Positions 9,340 to 17,828 of a stretch of DNA of 64,000 bases are shown here, piece after piece. A model generated the notes under the pieces. That model saw only the letters and a list, made by a program, of their open reading frames with translations, was not told the origin of the DNA and did not search any database. How positions within the stretch are numbered: position 1 is the stretch's first letter; every line of letters begins with the position of its first letter. The DNA lies in contig NZ_JAJTNP010000001.1 in the NCBI RefSeq assembly GCF_021311115.1, positions 186,001 to 250,000 of the forward strand. The letters are read 5' to 3'. The translations under genes and the position numbers were made by a program. The DNA comes from Chryseobacterium gwangjuense. Its GTDB lineage: Bacteria; Bacteroidota; Bacteroidia; Flavobacteriales; Weeksellaceae.

Positions 9340-9699
9340 ATGAACATTTTTGTTTCAAACATCAATTACGCAACTAAAGAATATGAGTTGCACGACTTAT
9401 TTGCAGAATTTGGAGATATCGCATCTGCTAAAATTGTAACAGACAGAGAAACTGGCCGTTCAAGAGGTTTTGGTTTTATTGAAATGGGTGACGAAGAAGG
9501 AAAGCAAGCAATTGAAGCTTTAAACCAAAAAGAATTCAACGGAAAAATCCTTAATGTATCTGAAGCTAAACCAAGAGAAGAAAAGCCAAGAAGAAGTTTC
9601 GATAACAACAGAAGTGGTGGTTATGGAAACAACCGTGGAGGTAACGGTGGTGGTTACGGAAACAATCGTGGAGGTAACGGCGGTGGAAATCGTTGGTAA
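9340..9699 (+). CDS. Glycine-rich RRM RNA-binding protein
   Basis: The start was placed at the ATG at 9340 because the RRM begins at once (MNIFVSNINY). The longer upstream frame is low-complexity and contains no domain. Residues 1-80 form one RRM with RNP2 (IFVSNI) and RNP1 (RSRGFGFIEM). The tail after residue 85 is basic, then Gly/Asn/Arg-rich, with two copies of a GGYGNNRGGNG unit and a terminal GNRW. Proteins of this plan act as RNA chaperones or post-transcriptional regulators, often induced by cold. It is monocistronic with its own terminator. The repeated Gly codons also make the tail DNA repetitive. Confidence 0.93.
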   Translation: MNIFVSNINYATKEYELHDLFAEFGDIASAKIVTDRETGRSRGFGFIEMGDEEGKQAIEALNQKEFNGKILNVSEAKPREEKPRRSFDNNRSGGYGNNRGGNGGGYGNNRGGNGGGNRW

Positions 9700-9707
9700 A
9701 AAATATA

Positions 9708-9733
9708 AGCGGCTTTTGAAGCCGCTTTTTTTA
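9708..9733 (+). terminator. Rho-independent terminator of the RRM gene
   Basis: A 9-bp perfect stem AAGCGGCTT / AAGCCGCTT with a 3-nt loop is followed by a run of seven T. It lies 9 nt after the RRM stop codon. Confidence 0.9.
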
Positions 9734-9761
9734 TGTCTTAAAAGGAGAAATGTTCTTAGAT

Positions 9762-10226
9762 TCAGTCTTTTTTCTTCTTCTTTTTCTTATCTTTCTTTTT
9801 ATCTTTCTTAGGATTCAAAATTTCTTCGGCATATTCATGTTTAGGTTCTTTTACTTTTGCCGGCTTTAGTTCTATTTTAAGATCAAAATAACCTCTCAAA
9901 TCATTTTGAGAAATTAAATTCTCATTAAATAAAAATTCTAAAATCTCTTTCCCTGAATTATTAAAGAAATGAAGTGAAAGCTCTTTTAATAAAAATTTTC
10001 TGTATTCTTCAAGAGGAACAAGAACAGTATATTTAAAAATTCTCCCTTCTTTTTCTGTAGATAAATATCCTTTTTCAACCAATATTTTCAAGTAAGTAGA
10101 AACTGTATTTTGGTGTGGTTTGGGTTCCGGATGCTGTTCCATAACGTCTTTTAGATAAAAAGATCCCAACTTCCAGAATAGTCTCATTAAGTTTTCTTCT
10201 GCAGAGGTAAGATGGTTTATTTTCAT
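9762..10226 (-). CDS. BlaI/MecI/CopY-family winged-helix regulator with Lys-rich tail
   Basis: The protein has 154 residues. The N-terminal winged helix matches the BlaI family: LTSAEENLMRLFWKLGSFYL, then HQNTVSTYLKILVEKGYLS, then an EGRIFKYTVLV wing. The dimerisation region FLFNENLIS follows. The C-terminus is an unusual tail of about 17 residues made almost only of Lys and Asp. Family members usually sit beside a BlaR1-type M56 sensor protease; none is visible here. Instead the gene lies 9 nt downstream of a PAP2 phosphatase gene and is probably co-transcribed with it. Its target is unknown. Confidence 0.88.
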   Translation of the reverse strand: MKINHLTSAEENLMRLFWKLGSFYLKDVMEQHPEPKPHQNTVSTYLKILVEKGYLSTEKEGRIFKYTVLVPLEEYRKFLLKELSLHFFNNSGKEILEFLFNENLISQNDLRGYFDLKIELKPAKVKEPKHEYAEEILNPKKDKKKDKKKKKKKD

Positions 10227-10235
10227 AGTCGATGC

Positions 10236-10838
10236 TTAATGTTGAAATTGTATATTGCAATATAGGTAAATAAAAGATACGATAAAAGCGATGAATGCGC
10301 CCATGAATACTTCTTTGGGAGTATGTCTGTTTAGAATAATCCTTGTAATTCCTACCAAAACTGCAATTCCCAACCATATAAAGCCCATAGTTATATTTAA
10401 AGCAAAAAATAATGCGGCAACAAATATGTTGAATACTGTATGCATAGAACTTTTAATAAAAAAGTTACTGATTTGTAAGGCAAAAAGTAAAATGAGGATG
10501 AATAGCATGACGAAATCAACATATCCATTCTTAAAATAATTAAAAGCGAGATAGGCAATGACACAAGCTGCAATAAATATATATAAAGTCTTTCTTTGGA
10601 CACGATTGGAAACATCCATATTGGTATATCTTCCGGTTTTTACATTCCAGACCAGCCATATAATGATGGGGGCAATGATAAGCAATAATATTGGTAAGAA
10701 GTAGGATAAAGAATCTTTCAGCGAATAATTCTTTATGCTCATATATAAGAAGAATATAAATAAAGAAAGTAAAGGATTGAAAAAATCGGATATAATTTTT
10801 GATATTCTAAGGACCAACGAAGGTTGTTTTTCTTCCAT
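10236..10838 (-). CDS. PAP2-superfamily membrane phosphatase
   Basis: The protein has 200 residues and about five to six hydrophobic segments. The recognisable PAP2 signature parts are the second-motif SMHT near residue 130 and the third-motif GITRIILNRHTPKEVFMG, where the Arg and His correspond to the phosphate-binding and nucleophile residues; the usual Asp is Glu here. The first motif (KxxxxxxRP) is poorly preserved, although RVQRK near residue 80 may correspond. A role in lipid phosphate hydrolysis, for example undecaprenyl diphosphate or phosphatidate, is plausible but not resolved. It is divergent from pdhA across a 127-bp gap. Confidence 0.75.
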   Translation of the reverse strand: MEEKQPSLVLRISKIISDFFNPLLSLFIFFLYMSIKNYSLKDSLSYFLPILLLIIAPIIIWLVWNVKTGRYTNMDVSNRVQRKTLYIFIAACVIAYLAFNYFKNGYVDFVMLFILILLFALQISNFFIKSSMHTVFNIFVAALFFALNITMGFIWLGIAVLVGITRIILNRHTPKEVFMGAFIAFIVSFIYLYCNIQFQH

Positions 10839-10965
10839 ATTTTAGTTTGATACTGTAAATATAATATTATAAGTAAAAAAACAATTGGTATGTATACAAT
10901 AAAAACGAAGTTTTTTTTATAATTTTGCTCAACTATTTCATAATAAATAAGCAAGAGCTCAACAC

Positions 10966-11967
10966 ATGAAAGAATTTTCTAAAGAGGTATACCTGAAGTG
11001 GTATGAAGATATGACTATGTGGAGAAGGTTTGAAGACAAATGCCGTTCTCTTTATTTAAAACAAAAAATCAGAGGTTTTTTACATTTGTATAACGGTCAG
11101 GAAGCTATTCCTGCTGGTTTTACCCATGCAATGGATTTGTCAAAAGACAGTATGATTACTGCTTACAGATGTCACATTCATCCAATGGCGATGGGAGTAG
11201 ATCCTAAAAGAATCATGGCAGAGCTTTGTGGTAAAGCTACAGGTACGTCAGGAGGTATGGGTGGATCTATGCACATTTTCAGTAAAGAACATAGATTTTA
11301 TGGAGGTCATGGTATTGTAGGAGGACAAATTCCTTTGGGAGCAGGTATTGCTTTCGCAGATCAGTATTTTGACAGAAAAGCTGTAAACATTTGTTTCTTC
11401 GGAGACGGTGCAGCGAGACAAGGTTCTTTGCATGAAACATTCAATATGGCAATGAACTGGAAGTTACCTGTAATTTTCGTTGTGGAAAACAACCAGTATG
11501 CAATGGGTACTTCTGTTAAAAGAACAGCTAATCACGAAGATATTTACAAATTAGGTTTAGGATATGAAATGCCTTGTCTTGCAGTAGATGCAATGGATCC
11601 TGAGAAAGTGGCAGAAGCTGCTTACGAAGCTATTGAAAGAGCAAGAAGAGGAGACGGACCAACTTTCATTGAAGCAAGAACTTACCGTTTCAGAGGTCAC
11701 TCAATGTCAGATGCTGAACCATACAGATCTAAGGAAGAAGTAGCGATTCACAAAAATGATGATCCAATTGAATTGATAAAACAAAGAATTTTATCAAACG
11801 GATGGGCTACTGAAGAAGAATTGGAAGCTACGGATAACAAATCTAGAGATTTCGTTGAAGAGTGTGTAGAGTTTATGGAAAACTCTCCGTATCCGGATAC
11901 AGAGAAAATCTATGAGTATGTATATGCTCAGGAAGATTATCCATTCTTAGATAAATTAGAAAACTAA
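10966..11967 (+). CDS. pdhA: Pyruvate dehydrogenase E1 component, alpha subunit
   Basis: The protein has 333 residues, typical for a heterotetrameric E1 alpha. The thiamine-diphosphate motif runs from GDGAARQGSLHETFNMA to VVENNQYAMGT (GDG...NN). Earlier the GGSMHIFSKEHRFYGGHGIV segment and later the YRFRGHSMSD phosphorylation-loop region match the family. It decarboxylates pyruvate together with an E1 beta subunit, which is not in this window, and transfers acetyl to the E2 encoded just downstream. The split alpha/E2 pair with beta elsewhere is common in Flavobacteria. A TAATTTTG at 10920-10927 is a possible -7 element, but no well-spaced TTG accompanies it. Confidence 0.96.
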   Translation: MKEFSKEVYLKWYEDMTMWRRFEDKCRSLYLKQKIRGFLHLYNGQEAIPAGFTHAMDLSKDSMITAYRCHIHPMAMGVDPKRIMAELCGKATGTSGGMGGSMHIFSKEHRFYGGHGIVGGQIPLGAGIAFADQYFDRKAVNICFFGDGAARQGSLHETFNMAMNWKLPVIFVVENNQYAMGTSVKRTANHEDIYKLGLGYEMPCLAVDAMDPEKVAEAAYEAIERARRGDGPTFIEARTYRFRGHSMSDAEPYRSKEEVAIHKNDDPIELIKQRILSNGWATEEELEATDNKSRDFVEECVEFMENSPYPDTEKIYEYVYAQEDYPFLDKLEN

Positions 11968-12006
11968 AATTAATAATTAATTTGATATTTGAATTTGAGT
12001 TTCCCT

Positions 12007-12038
12007 AATCTCAAATCTCGAATCTCGAATCTCAAATC
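12007..12038. repeat. Heptanucleotide tandem repeat AATCTCR, about 4.5 copies
   Basis: Four back-to-back heptamers (AATCTCA, AATCTCG, AATCTCG, AATCTCA) plus a partial unit lie in the pdhA-pdhC spacer, ending 10 nt before the E2 start codon. A shorter version occurs at 13752-13770, ahead of the next gene. Confidence 0.75.
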
Positions 12039-12048
12039 AATATATATT

Positions 12049-13644
12049 ATGGCAGAAGTGATTACAATGCCACGTCTTTCCGATACGATGACGGAAGGAA
12101 AAGTGGCAAAATGGCATAAAAAAGTAGGCGATAAAGTAAAAGAAGGAGATATTTTAGCTGAAATCGAAACAGATAAAGCGGTTCAGGATTTTGAATCTGA
12201 AATTGAAGGTACTCTTTTATATGTAGGTGTAGAAGAAGGAAATGCAGCTGCTGTGGATTCAGTTTTAGCAATTATCGGTAGTGAAGGAGAAGATATTTCA
12301 GGATTAACAGGTGGAGCTGCTCCCGTTGCAACTTCTGAAGAGAAAAAAGAAGAGCCTAAAACAGAAACAACTACTGCTCCGGAGCAGGCTTCAGCTGAAG
12401 TTCCTGCAGGAGTAGAAGTGATTACTATGCCAAGACTTTCTGATACAATGACAGAAGGTAAAGTTGCGAAATGGCACAAAAATATAGGCGATACAGTAAA
12501 AGAAGGAGATCTTCTTGCTGAGATCGAAACAGATAAAGCAGTTCAGGATTTTGAATCTGAATTCAACGGGGTATTATTGAAGCAAGGTGTTGAAGAAGGA
12601 GGTGCTGCTCCGGTTGATACTGTATTGGCAATTATCGGTCCTGCGGGAACAGATATTTCGGGAGTTGGTGCTCCAAAAGCAGCTTCTTCATCAGAAAAAC
12701 CAGCTGAACAAAAAACTGAAGCTAAAGCAGAAGAAAAAGCTGCTCCGGCAACAAATACTACCTCTACAGACAGAGTGGCAATTTCTCCGTTAGCGAAGAA
12801 AATGGCTCAGGATAAAGGTGTTGATATTAATGCTGTGCAAGGTTCAGGAGAAAACGGAAGAATCGTTAAAAAAGATATTGAAAATTATCAACCATCTGCA
12901 AAACCAGCAGCTTCAGCTCCGACTGCAAGTCCAGCGGCTCAAGTGGCATTAAGCTTTGTACAGGGTGAGGATACGGAAACTCCGAATTCACAGGTAAGAA
13001 ATATCATTGCAAAACGTCTTTCTGAAAGTAAATTCACAGCGCCTCATTACTATCTGATGGTAGAAATTAATATGGATAAGGCGATTGAAGCTAGAAAAGA
13101 AATCAACTCTTTACCAGATACTAAAATTTCTTTCAACGATATGATTATTAAGGCAACAGCAATTGCTTTAAGAAAACATCCACAAGTAAATTCTAGTTGG
13201 GCAGGAGATAAGATTATTCATAGAGGAAACATCAATATTGGTGTAGCGGTTGCCATTCCAGACGGATTGGTAGTTCCTGTTCTTAAGAATACAGATCATA
13301 TGAGCTACACTCAAATTTCTGCTGCTGTAAAAGATATGGCCGGAAGAGCAAAATCTAAAGGTCTTAAAGCAAACGAAATGGAAGGTTCTACATTCTCGAT
13401 CTCAAACTTGGGGATGTTCGGAATTGAAACATTTACAAGTATCATTAATCAACCAAACTCTGCAATCCTTTCAGTAGGAGCAATTATCGAGAAACCAATC
13501 GTAAAAGACGGACAGATCGTAGTTGGAAACACGATGAAGCTTTCATTAGCTTGTGATCACAGAGTGGTAGACGGTGCTACAGGAGCTCAGTTCTTACAAA
13601 CACTAAAAACGTATTTAGAAAGTCCATTAACTTTGTTACTGTAA
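12049..13644 (+). CDS. pdhC: Pyruvate dehydrogenase E2, dihydrolipoamide acetyltransferase with two lipoyl domains
   Basis: The start was placed at ATG 12049 (MAEVITMPRLSDTM), because the longer frame only translates the heptamer-repeat spacer. The protein has 531 residues. Two lipoyl domains have their lipoylated Lys at about 43 and 163, both in ETDKAVQDFESE, and are 120 residues apart. Ala/Pro/Glu-rich linkers follow each. A peripheral subunit-binding domain (ISPLAKKMAQDKGVDINAVQ) lies near residue 245. The catalytic domain ends in the active-site HRVVDGA. The two lipoyl domains are also very similar at the DNA level, consistent with internal duplication. It forms the core of the complex whose E1 alpha is encoded 81 nt upstream. 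Confidence 0.96.
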   Translation: MAEVITMPRLSDTMTEGKVAKWHKKVGDKVKEGDILAEIETDKAVQDFESEIEGTLLYVGVEEGNAAAVDSVLAIIGSEGEDISGLTGGAAPVATSEEKKEEPKTETTTAPEQASAEVPAGVEVITMPRLSDTMTEGKVAKWHKNIGDTVKEGDLLAEIETDKAVQDFESEFNGVLLKQGVEEGGAAPVDTVLAIIGPAGTDISGVGAPKAASSSEKPAEQKTEAKAEEKAAPATNTTSTDRVAISPLAKKMAQDKGVDINAVQGSGENGRIVKKDIENYQPSAKPAASAPTASPAAQVALSFVQGEDTETPNSQVRNIIAKRLSESKFTAPHYYLMVEINMDKAIEARKEINSLPDTKISFNDMIIKATAIALRKHPQVNSSWAGDKIIHRGNINIGVAVAIPDGLVVPVLKNTDHMSYTQISAAVKDMAGRAKSKGLKANEMEGSTFSISNLGMFGIETFTSIINQPNSAILSVGAIIEKPIVKDGQIVVGNTMKLSLACDHRVVDGATGAQFLQTLKTYLESPLTLLL

Positions 13645-13664
13645 TTTTCTAAACTGTACATAGT

Positions 13665-13695
13665 AAAACGCTTCTCAATTGAGGAGCGTTTTTTT
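13665..13695 (+). terminator. Terminator of the pdhA-pdhC unit
   Basis: An 11-bp stem with one G-T wobble (AAACGCTTCTC / GAGGAGCGTTT) and an AATT loop is followed by a T-run, 20 nt past the E2 stop. Confidence 0.9.
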
Positions 13696-13751
13696 GTTTA
13701 TTTATATTCAAAAAAGATGAGTAATCTGAATTCACAATTCACTGCGAAATT

Positions 13752-13770
13752 ATCTCATATCTCAAATCAA
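13752..13770. repeat. Short heptamer repeat related to 12007-12038
   Basis: Two heptamers, ATCTCAT and ATCTCAA, plus a partial third lie shortly before the LolD-like gene. They echo the AATCTCR array before pdhC; both end in TCTCAAATCAA. Confidence 0.5.
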
Positions 13771-13787
13771 TTTACTATTTTTGAATC

Positions 13788-14456
13788 ATGATTAAAGCAA
13801 GAAATATCCATAAATCATATGGAAATTTAGAAGTATTGAAAGGCGTTGATATTCATATCAAAACAGGAGAGGTAGTTTCTATTGTTGGAGAGTCCGGAGC
13901 TGGAAAATCTACACTTTTACAGATTTTAGGGACATTAGATCTTCCTACAAATTCAAAAAGTTTTGATACTGAAATTACCATTGCAGGAGAATCTTTCATT
14001 AACATGAATGATAAACAAATTTCTAAATTCAGAAACCAGAATATTGGTTTTGTTTTTCAGTTTCATCAATTACTTCCTGAATTTACAGCCTTGGAAAATG
14101 TTTTGCTTCCCACAAAAATTGCAGGAGCTAACGAAAAAGAATCGATTGAAAAGGCATATGCTTTATTTGAAGATTTAAAAATAGAACAAAGATTGCATCA
14201 TAAACCCAATCAATTATCCGGCGGTGAAGCACAAAGAGTTGCTGTGGCAAGAGCTTTAATAAATTCTCCAAAAATTATTTTTGCAGATGAACCGACAGGA
14301 AATTTAGATTCAAAGAATGCAGATGATCTTCATCGCCTTTTTTTCGATCTGAGAGATAAATATGACCAGACTTTTGTAATTGTAACCCACAATCCTGGTC
14401 TTGCTGAAATTACCGACCGAAAATTAGTCATGAAAGACGGAATGATTATCGAATAA
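13788..14456 (+). CDS. ABC transporter ATPase of the LolD/MacB type
   Basis: The protein has 222 residues, the normal length for a free-standing LolD-like ATPase. Walker A is GESGAGKST, the Q-loop lies in [14 protein letters not shown], the signature is [15 protein letters not shown], Walker B is [13 protein letters not shown], and the switch His is in VTHN. The [14 protein letters not shown] pattern is characteristic of the lipoprotein-release/MacB branch, so it probably drives release of lipoproteins from, or efflux across, the inner membrane. No permease gene is adjacent; partners (LolC/E-like) must be elsewhere. It heads a same-strand run into the YkuD-type lipoprotein gene 15 nt downstream. 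Confidence 0.92.
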   Translation: MIKARNIHKSYGNLEVLKGVDIHIKTGEVVSIVGESGAGKSTLLQILGTLDLPTNSKSFDTEITIAGESFINMNDKQISKFRNQNIGFVFQFHQLLPEFTALENVLLPTKIAGANEKESIEKAYALFEDLKIEQRLHHKPNQLSGGEAQRVAVARALINSPKIIFADEPTGNLDSKNADDLHRLFFDLRDKYDQTFVIVTHNPGLAEITDRKLVMKDGMIIE

Positions 14457-14471
14457 TACCTTCTGCGAAAA

Positions 14472-15053
14472 ATGGGAAAAAGCTTTATTTTTTTATTCCT
14501 TTTTTTTCTGTCCTGTTCAAAAATTGAATCTCAGGCTACAAGTACTATTGATTATTTGCCAACGTCAAAAATTTTAGAAATTAAAAATTATTTGAAAGGG
14601 AAAAACTACAATCAGGATTTGGCTGTTTTTATTAATTTTAAAATTCATTCAGGGAAATATCGCTATTTTGTTTATGATTTAAAAAACAATAAAATCTTAC
14701 AAAAAGCAATTGTTGCCCATGGTGAAGGTTCTGTAATGAAGAATTCAGAAAACCTCCAGTTCAGTAATACGGATGGTTCTCATCAATCATCTTTAGGAAA
14801 ATACGAAATCCGGGAAAGCTATTCAGGAAAATTCGGAAAAGCCTATCGTTTGGATGGCTTAGATTCTACTAACAGCAATGCAAGAGAAAGAGCGATCGTT
14901 CTTCATTCGTATTATTGTGTTCAGGATAATGAATCGGGAAATCCGGCTTGTCTGAGTTTTGGTTGTCCTATGCTTTCAAAAAATGCATTTGCTCAAACGT
15001 CCAAATATATTGATCAATCACAGCAGCCTATCATTTTATATGCTTTTTATTAA
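14472..15053 (+). CDS. Murein L,D-transpeptidase-like (YkuD_2) lipoprotein
   Basis: The protein has 193 residues. The short signal peptide MGKSFIFLFLFFLSC ends at a lipobox Cys, indicating lipidation. The catalytic-domain features are VAHGEGS, SSLGKYEI, RAIVLHSYY (conserved His) and LSFGCPML, which holds the catalytic Ser-x-Gly-Cys. These match the murein L,D-transpeptidase catalytic family rather than classical YkuD with SHGC. It would act on peptidoglycan stem peptides in the periplasm. It lies 15 nt after the LolD-like gene and 27 nt before radC, so the three genes may form one transcript. Confidence 0.88.
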   Translation: MGKSFIFLFLFFLSCSKIESQATSTIDYLPTSKILEIKNYLKGKNYNQDLAVFINFKIHSGKYRYFVYDLKNNKILQKAIVAHGEGSVMKNSENLQFSNTDGSHQSSLGKYEIRESYSGKFGKAYRLDGLDSTNSNARERAIVLHSYYCVQDNESGNPACLSFGCPMLSKNAFAQTSKYIDQSQQPIILYAFY

Positions 15054-15080
15054 TCGTAACTTAATTCATTAATCTAAAAA

Positions 15081-15758
15081 ATGCCCATAAAGTTTCTTGC
15101 TGAAGACGACAGACCCAGAGAAAAGTTTTTATTAAAAGGTAAAGACTCGCTTTCTGATTCAGAGTTACTGGCAATCGTTATGGGAAGTGGAAATAAAAAT
15201 GAAACAGCTATTGAATTAGCTCGAAGAATTTTGGCTTCTGTCAATAACAACTGGAACCAATTAAGTTTACTTTCAGTGAAAGATTTGATGAAATTTAAAG
15301 GAGTAGGGGAAGTAAAAGCCATTTCAATTGCAACGACATTGGAAATAGGACGAAGAAAAGCCAGCCAGGAAATCCCCGAAAAAACAGTAATTTCAAACAG
15401 TAAGGATGCTTATCTTGTTTTAAAAAATTATTTGGCAGATCTAAGAACCGAGGAATTTTGGGCTATATTTTTAAACCAAAGTAATAAAGTTATTTATCTG
15501 ACACAGCTTACACAAGGTGGCATCAATCAATCTATTGTGGATGTAAGGGTGTTGTTTAGGACAGCTCTGGAGCATTTTTCGACAGGAATCATCATTGCTC
15601 ATAATCATCCTTCTGGAAATTTTAAACCCAGTAAGGAAGACACTGAGATTACACAAAAAATAAAAGAAGCCGGAAAGGTATTAAGTATTCAGTTGATGGA
15701 TCATTTGATTATTACACAGAATTCATATTTCAGTTTCTCAGACGAAGGATTACTATGA
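15081..15758 (+). CDS. radC: RadC family JAB1/MPN-domain protein
   Basis: The protein has 225 residues. The N-terminal helix-hairpin-helix part holds SDSELLAIVMGSG and FKGVGEVKA. The C-terminal JAB/MPN domain has the metal-binding motif AHNHPSGNFKPSKED (HxHPSGxxxPSxxD). The length and domain order are those of chromosomal RadC. Its DNA-repair role is historically assigned and unproven; a metalloprotease-like fold is clear. Its stop overlaps the next ATG by four bases (ATGA), indicating coupled translation with the acyltransferase-like gene. Confidence 0.95.
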   Translation: MPIKFLAEDDRPREKFLLKGKDSLSDSELLAIVMGSGNKNETAIELARRILASVNNNWNQLSLLSVKDLMKFKGVGEVKAISIATTLEIGRRKASQEIPEKTVISNSKDAYLVLKNYLADLRTEEFWAIFLNQSNKVIYLTQLTQGGINQSIVDVRVLFRTALEHFSTGIIIAHNHPSGNFKPSKEDTEITQKIKEAGKVLSIQLMDHLIITQNSYFSFSDEGLL

Positions 15759-16666
15759 TTAGAAGGTTAAAATACGACGAAATAGATTTTAAGAAATATA
15801 CTAAATGTCTGGAAAAATCTGAACAGAGAAAATACTCTGCAGCAAAAGATTTTTTGGATGTTACTTCAGGAAAACAATGGGAAGTTCTGGTGTATAACGA
15901 TTATGAAGCTGTAATGCCGGTTCCTTTTGTGAAGAAATACGGTGTTAAAATTGTACATAATCCGAGACTTTGTCAACAATTGGGAGTATTTTCTGCTGAA
16001 GACAATATAAATATAAATGAAGAATTTCTTAGTTATCTGAAGGACAATTATTTGATACGAATTTATACATTTAATGATACCAATCGTTTTATTTCAACCA
16101 TCGAATTAAAAAATAACTTTCTTATTTATCCGGATGTGTATGAGAAAGTATATGCCAAATATTCTCCAAAAAGGAAAAGGAAACTAAGATTGGATGAAGA
16201 AACTCTACAGAATTCTGAAATAAAGGAAATTACCTATAAAGAAGCTGAAGGTTTTGTAAAAAATAATTTTATCGGAGCAGAAAATGAAGATGATAAACTC
16301 AGCTTTATGAAAATTTTTGAATCCTTTTTCAACATTAATAGCCTTACATTCTTAGCTTTTTATTATCAATCTAAAATTATTAATATCATTGTAACCTTTG
16401 CTGATAAAGAGAGTATCGCGCTTTTAGGTACTTTCAATGATAAAGAATATGTGAAATTATCCGGAGCTTCTGTTCTGATTGATCAGGCGATTAAAGAAAA
16501 TATTGAGACTCATATTTTTGATTTTGAAGGGGGAAATCTTCCGAATATCGAGGAATTTTTTAGAGGCTTTCGCCCGGAATTAAAGCCTTATCCTATCATT
16601 GAAGGTTCTAAAAAAGATCTTTTCAAAAAACTTTTAAAACTTATTTTTAACGGGAAATTCTTTTAG
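15755..16666 (+). CDS. FemAB/GNAT-like acyltransferase of unknown substrate
   Basis: The protein has 303 residues with no signal peptide or membrane segment. The C-terminal half reads like the second GNAT lobe of FemAB-type proteins: LTFLAFYYQSKIINIIVTF, then LSGASVLIDQAI, then FDFEGGNLPNIEEFFRGF and ELKPYP. The FDFEG...F.GF pattern is the usual end of such folds. The N-terminal half keeps a VLVYNDYEAVMPVPF strand pair like other members. Relatives transfer amino acids or acyl groups onto cell-wall or small-molecule acceptors. It overlaps radC by 4 nt. The family placement rests on pattern reading only. Confidence 0.7.
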   Translation: MIRRLKYDEIDFKKYTKCLEKSEQRKYSAAKDFLDVTSGKQWEVLVYNDYEAVMPVPFVKKYGVKIVHNPRLCQQLGVFSAEDNININEEFLSYLKDNYLIRIYTFNDTNRFISTIELKNNFLIYPDVYEKVYAKYSPKRKRKLRLDEETLQNSEIKEITYKEAEGFVKNNFIGAENEDDKLSFMKIFESFFNINSLTFLAFYYQSKIINIIVTFADKESIALLGTFNDKEYVKLSGASVLIDQAIKENIETHIFDFEGGNLPNIEEFFRGFRPELKPYPIIEGSKKDLFKKLLKLIFNGKFF

Positions 16667-16754
16667 TAGAGTAAATCAAGCCAATTTGTTTAGATTCATT
16701 CTAATTGGAATATTATTTTTGTAACTTTATCTCAAATTATTACATAAATCTCTT

Positions 16755-17687
16755 ATGTTAAAGCAAATCCGAAATTATAAACTTCCGTATGTAGTTTACA
16801 ATTTTTTTAATAAAAGTAAATTAAAACATAATATTCCTCTGTATAAAAAGTACGGAATCAATAAAAACTACTTTTCGAGTATTTCCAGTAAAGATTTTGC
16901 CCATCTTCCCGCAGATGAAAGAAAGATAGATACTGAGAGATTAGCGGAAACATCATTCTACAAAAAACTTTCTGAAGAAAATAAAGATAGTGTAAGGAGT
17001 TTTGAAAAGGAGGGATATTTAATTTTAAAGAATTATTTAAGCCCTGAAACTGCCGATAAAATCAATACTGAAATTGATACATTAATGGCAGACGGAACTA
17101 TAAAATTCCGCTATGGAGGGAAATTAATGTTTGTGATTCATCATTCTGAAATCATCAGAAATATTGGGAACGATAAAAATCTGTTAGAATTTCTTTCTGT
17201 TTTAATGGATGGCGAGGCAAAACTTTTCCAAAGTATCAATTTCATTAATGGGAGCCAGCAAAAAACGCATTCTGACAGTATTCACATGACGACTTACCCT
17301 TTGGGAGGACTTCTCGGTGTATGGATTGCTCTTGAAGATATTGACGAAAACAATGGGGCTTTACATTATATTCCGGGAAGTCATAAACTTCCTTATTTCC
17401 TAAATTCAGATTATGATAATGAAGGAGATAGCATGAGGATTGGAAAAAAAAGCTATAAAGCCTATGAAGAATTTCTTGAAGAAAAAGTAAAAGAATTAGG
17501 ACTTAAAAAAGAAGTTTTCAGAGCAAAAAAGGGAGATCTATTAATTTGGCACGCCAATATTCTTCACGGCGGTGAACCTCATTTGGATAAATCAAGAACA
17601 AGAAAAAGCTTAGTCTATCATTATTTTGATGAAAATAGTGTTTGCTATCATGAGGTAACGCAAAGACCGGCACTTTTTGAACTGTAA
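16755..17687 (+). CDS. Phytanoyl-CoA dioxygenase (PhyH) family Fe(II)/2-oxoglutarate oxygenase
   Basis: The protein has 310 residues. The PhyH fold is marked by GYLILKNYLSPETADKI at about 90-106, the iron ligands HSD near residue 171, WIALEDIDENNGALHYIPGS (the conserved NGAL..PGSH strand) and the distal His in ANILHGGEPH, with a later Arg for the oxoglutarate carboxylate (SRTRKSLVYHYF). Such enzymes hydroxylate small molecules or lipids in the cytoplasm; the substrate is unknown. It is monocistronic and followed by a terminator. A TATTTTTG at 16714-16721 could be a -7 element. Confidence 0.9.
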   Translation: MLKQIRNYKLPYVVYNFFNKSKLKHNIPLYKKYGINKNYFSSISSKDFAHLPADERKIDTERLAETSFYKKLSEENKDSVRSFEKEGYLILKNYLSPETADKINTEIDTLMADGTIKFRYGGKLMFVIHHSEIIRNIGNDKNLLEFLSVLMDGEAKLFQSINFINGSQQKTHSDSIHMTTYPLGGLLGVWIALEDIDENNGALHYIPGSHKLPYFLNSDYDNEGDSMRIGKKSYKAYEEFLEEKVKELGLKKEVFRAKKGDLLIWHANILHGGEPHLDKSRTRKSLVYHYFDENSVCYHEVTQRPALFEL

Positions 17688-17697
17688 AAAATAATTA

Positions 17698-17734
17698 AAA
17701 AGACTATGAGATTTTCGTAGTCTTTATTTTTTGT
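17698..17734 (+). terminator. Terminator after the PhyH gene
   Basis: The stem AAAGACTATG / CGTAGTCTTT (one wobble) with a short A/T loop is followed by a T-rich run, 10 nt past the stop. Confidence 0.8.
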
Positions 17735-17828
17735 ATCTGGTAGAATATAATTGGGAAAATCTATAAATTAAAATTCTGAAAATGATAGCAAAATAGCCAA
17801 ATTATTAGTAATTTTGCTACCTCAAATT

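Noticed and set aside
9601..9699. Short tandem DNA repeats that might suggest a CRISPR-like or satellite array
   Set aside because: They are the codons of the Gly/Asn/Arg-rich tail of the RRM protein and stay in frame.
12183..12479. Open frame on the opposite strand of the E2 gene
   Set aside because: It is a shadow of the repetitive Ala/Glu-rich lipoyl and linker coding region; no domain, signal or start context of its own.
13776..13783. TATTTTTG as a promoter -7 element for the LolD-like gene
   Set aside because: It ends only 4 nt before the start codon, so transcription would begin inside the ATG.
15081..15758. RadC as a sign of a mobile island
   Set aside because: Short anti-restriction-type RadC copies mark mobile islands, but this one has the full chromosomal length with an HhH part and ordinary neighbours.
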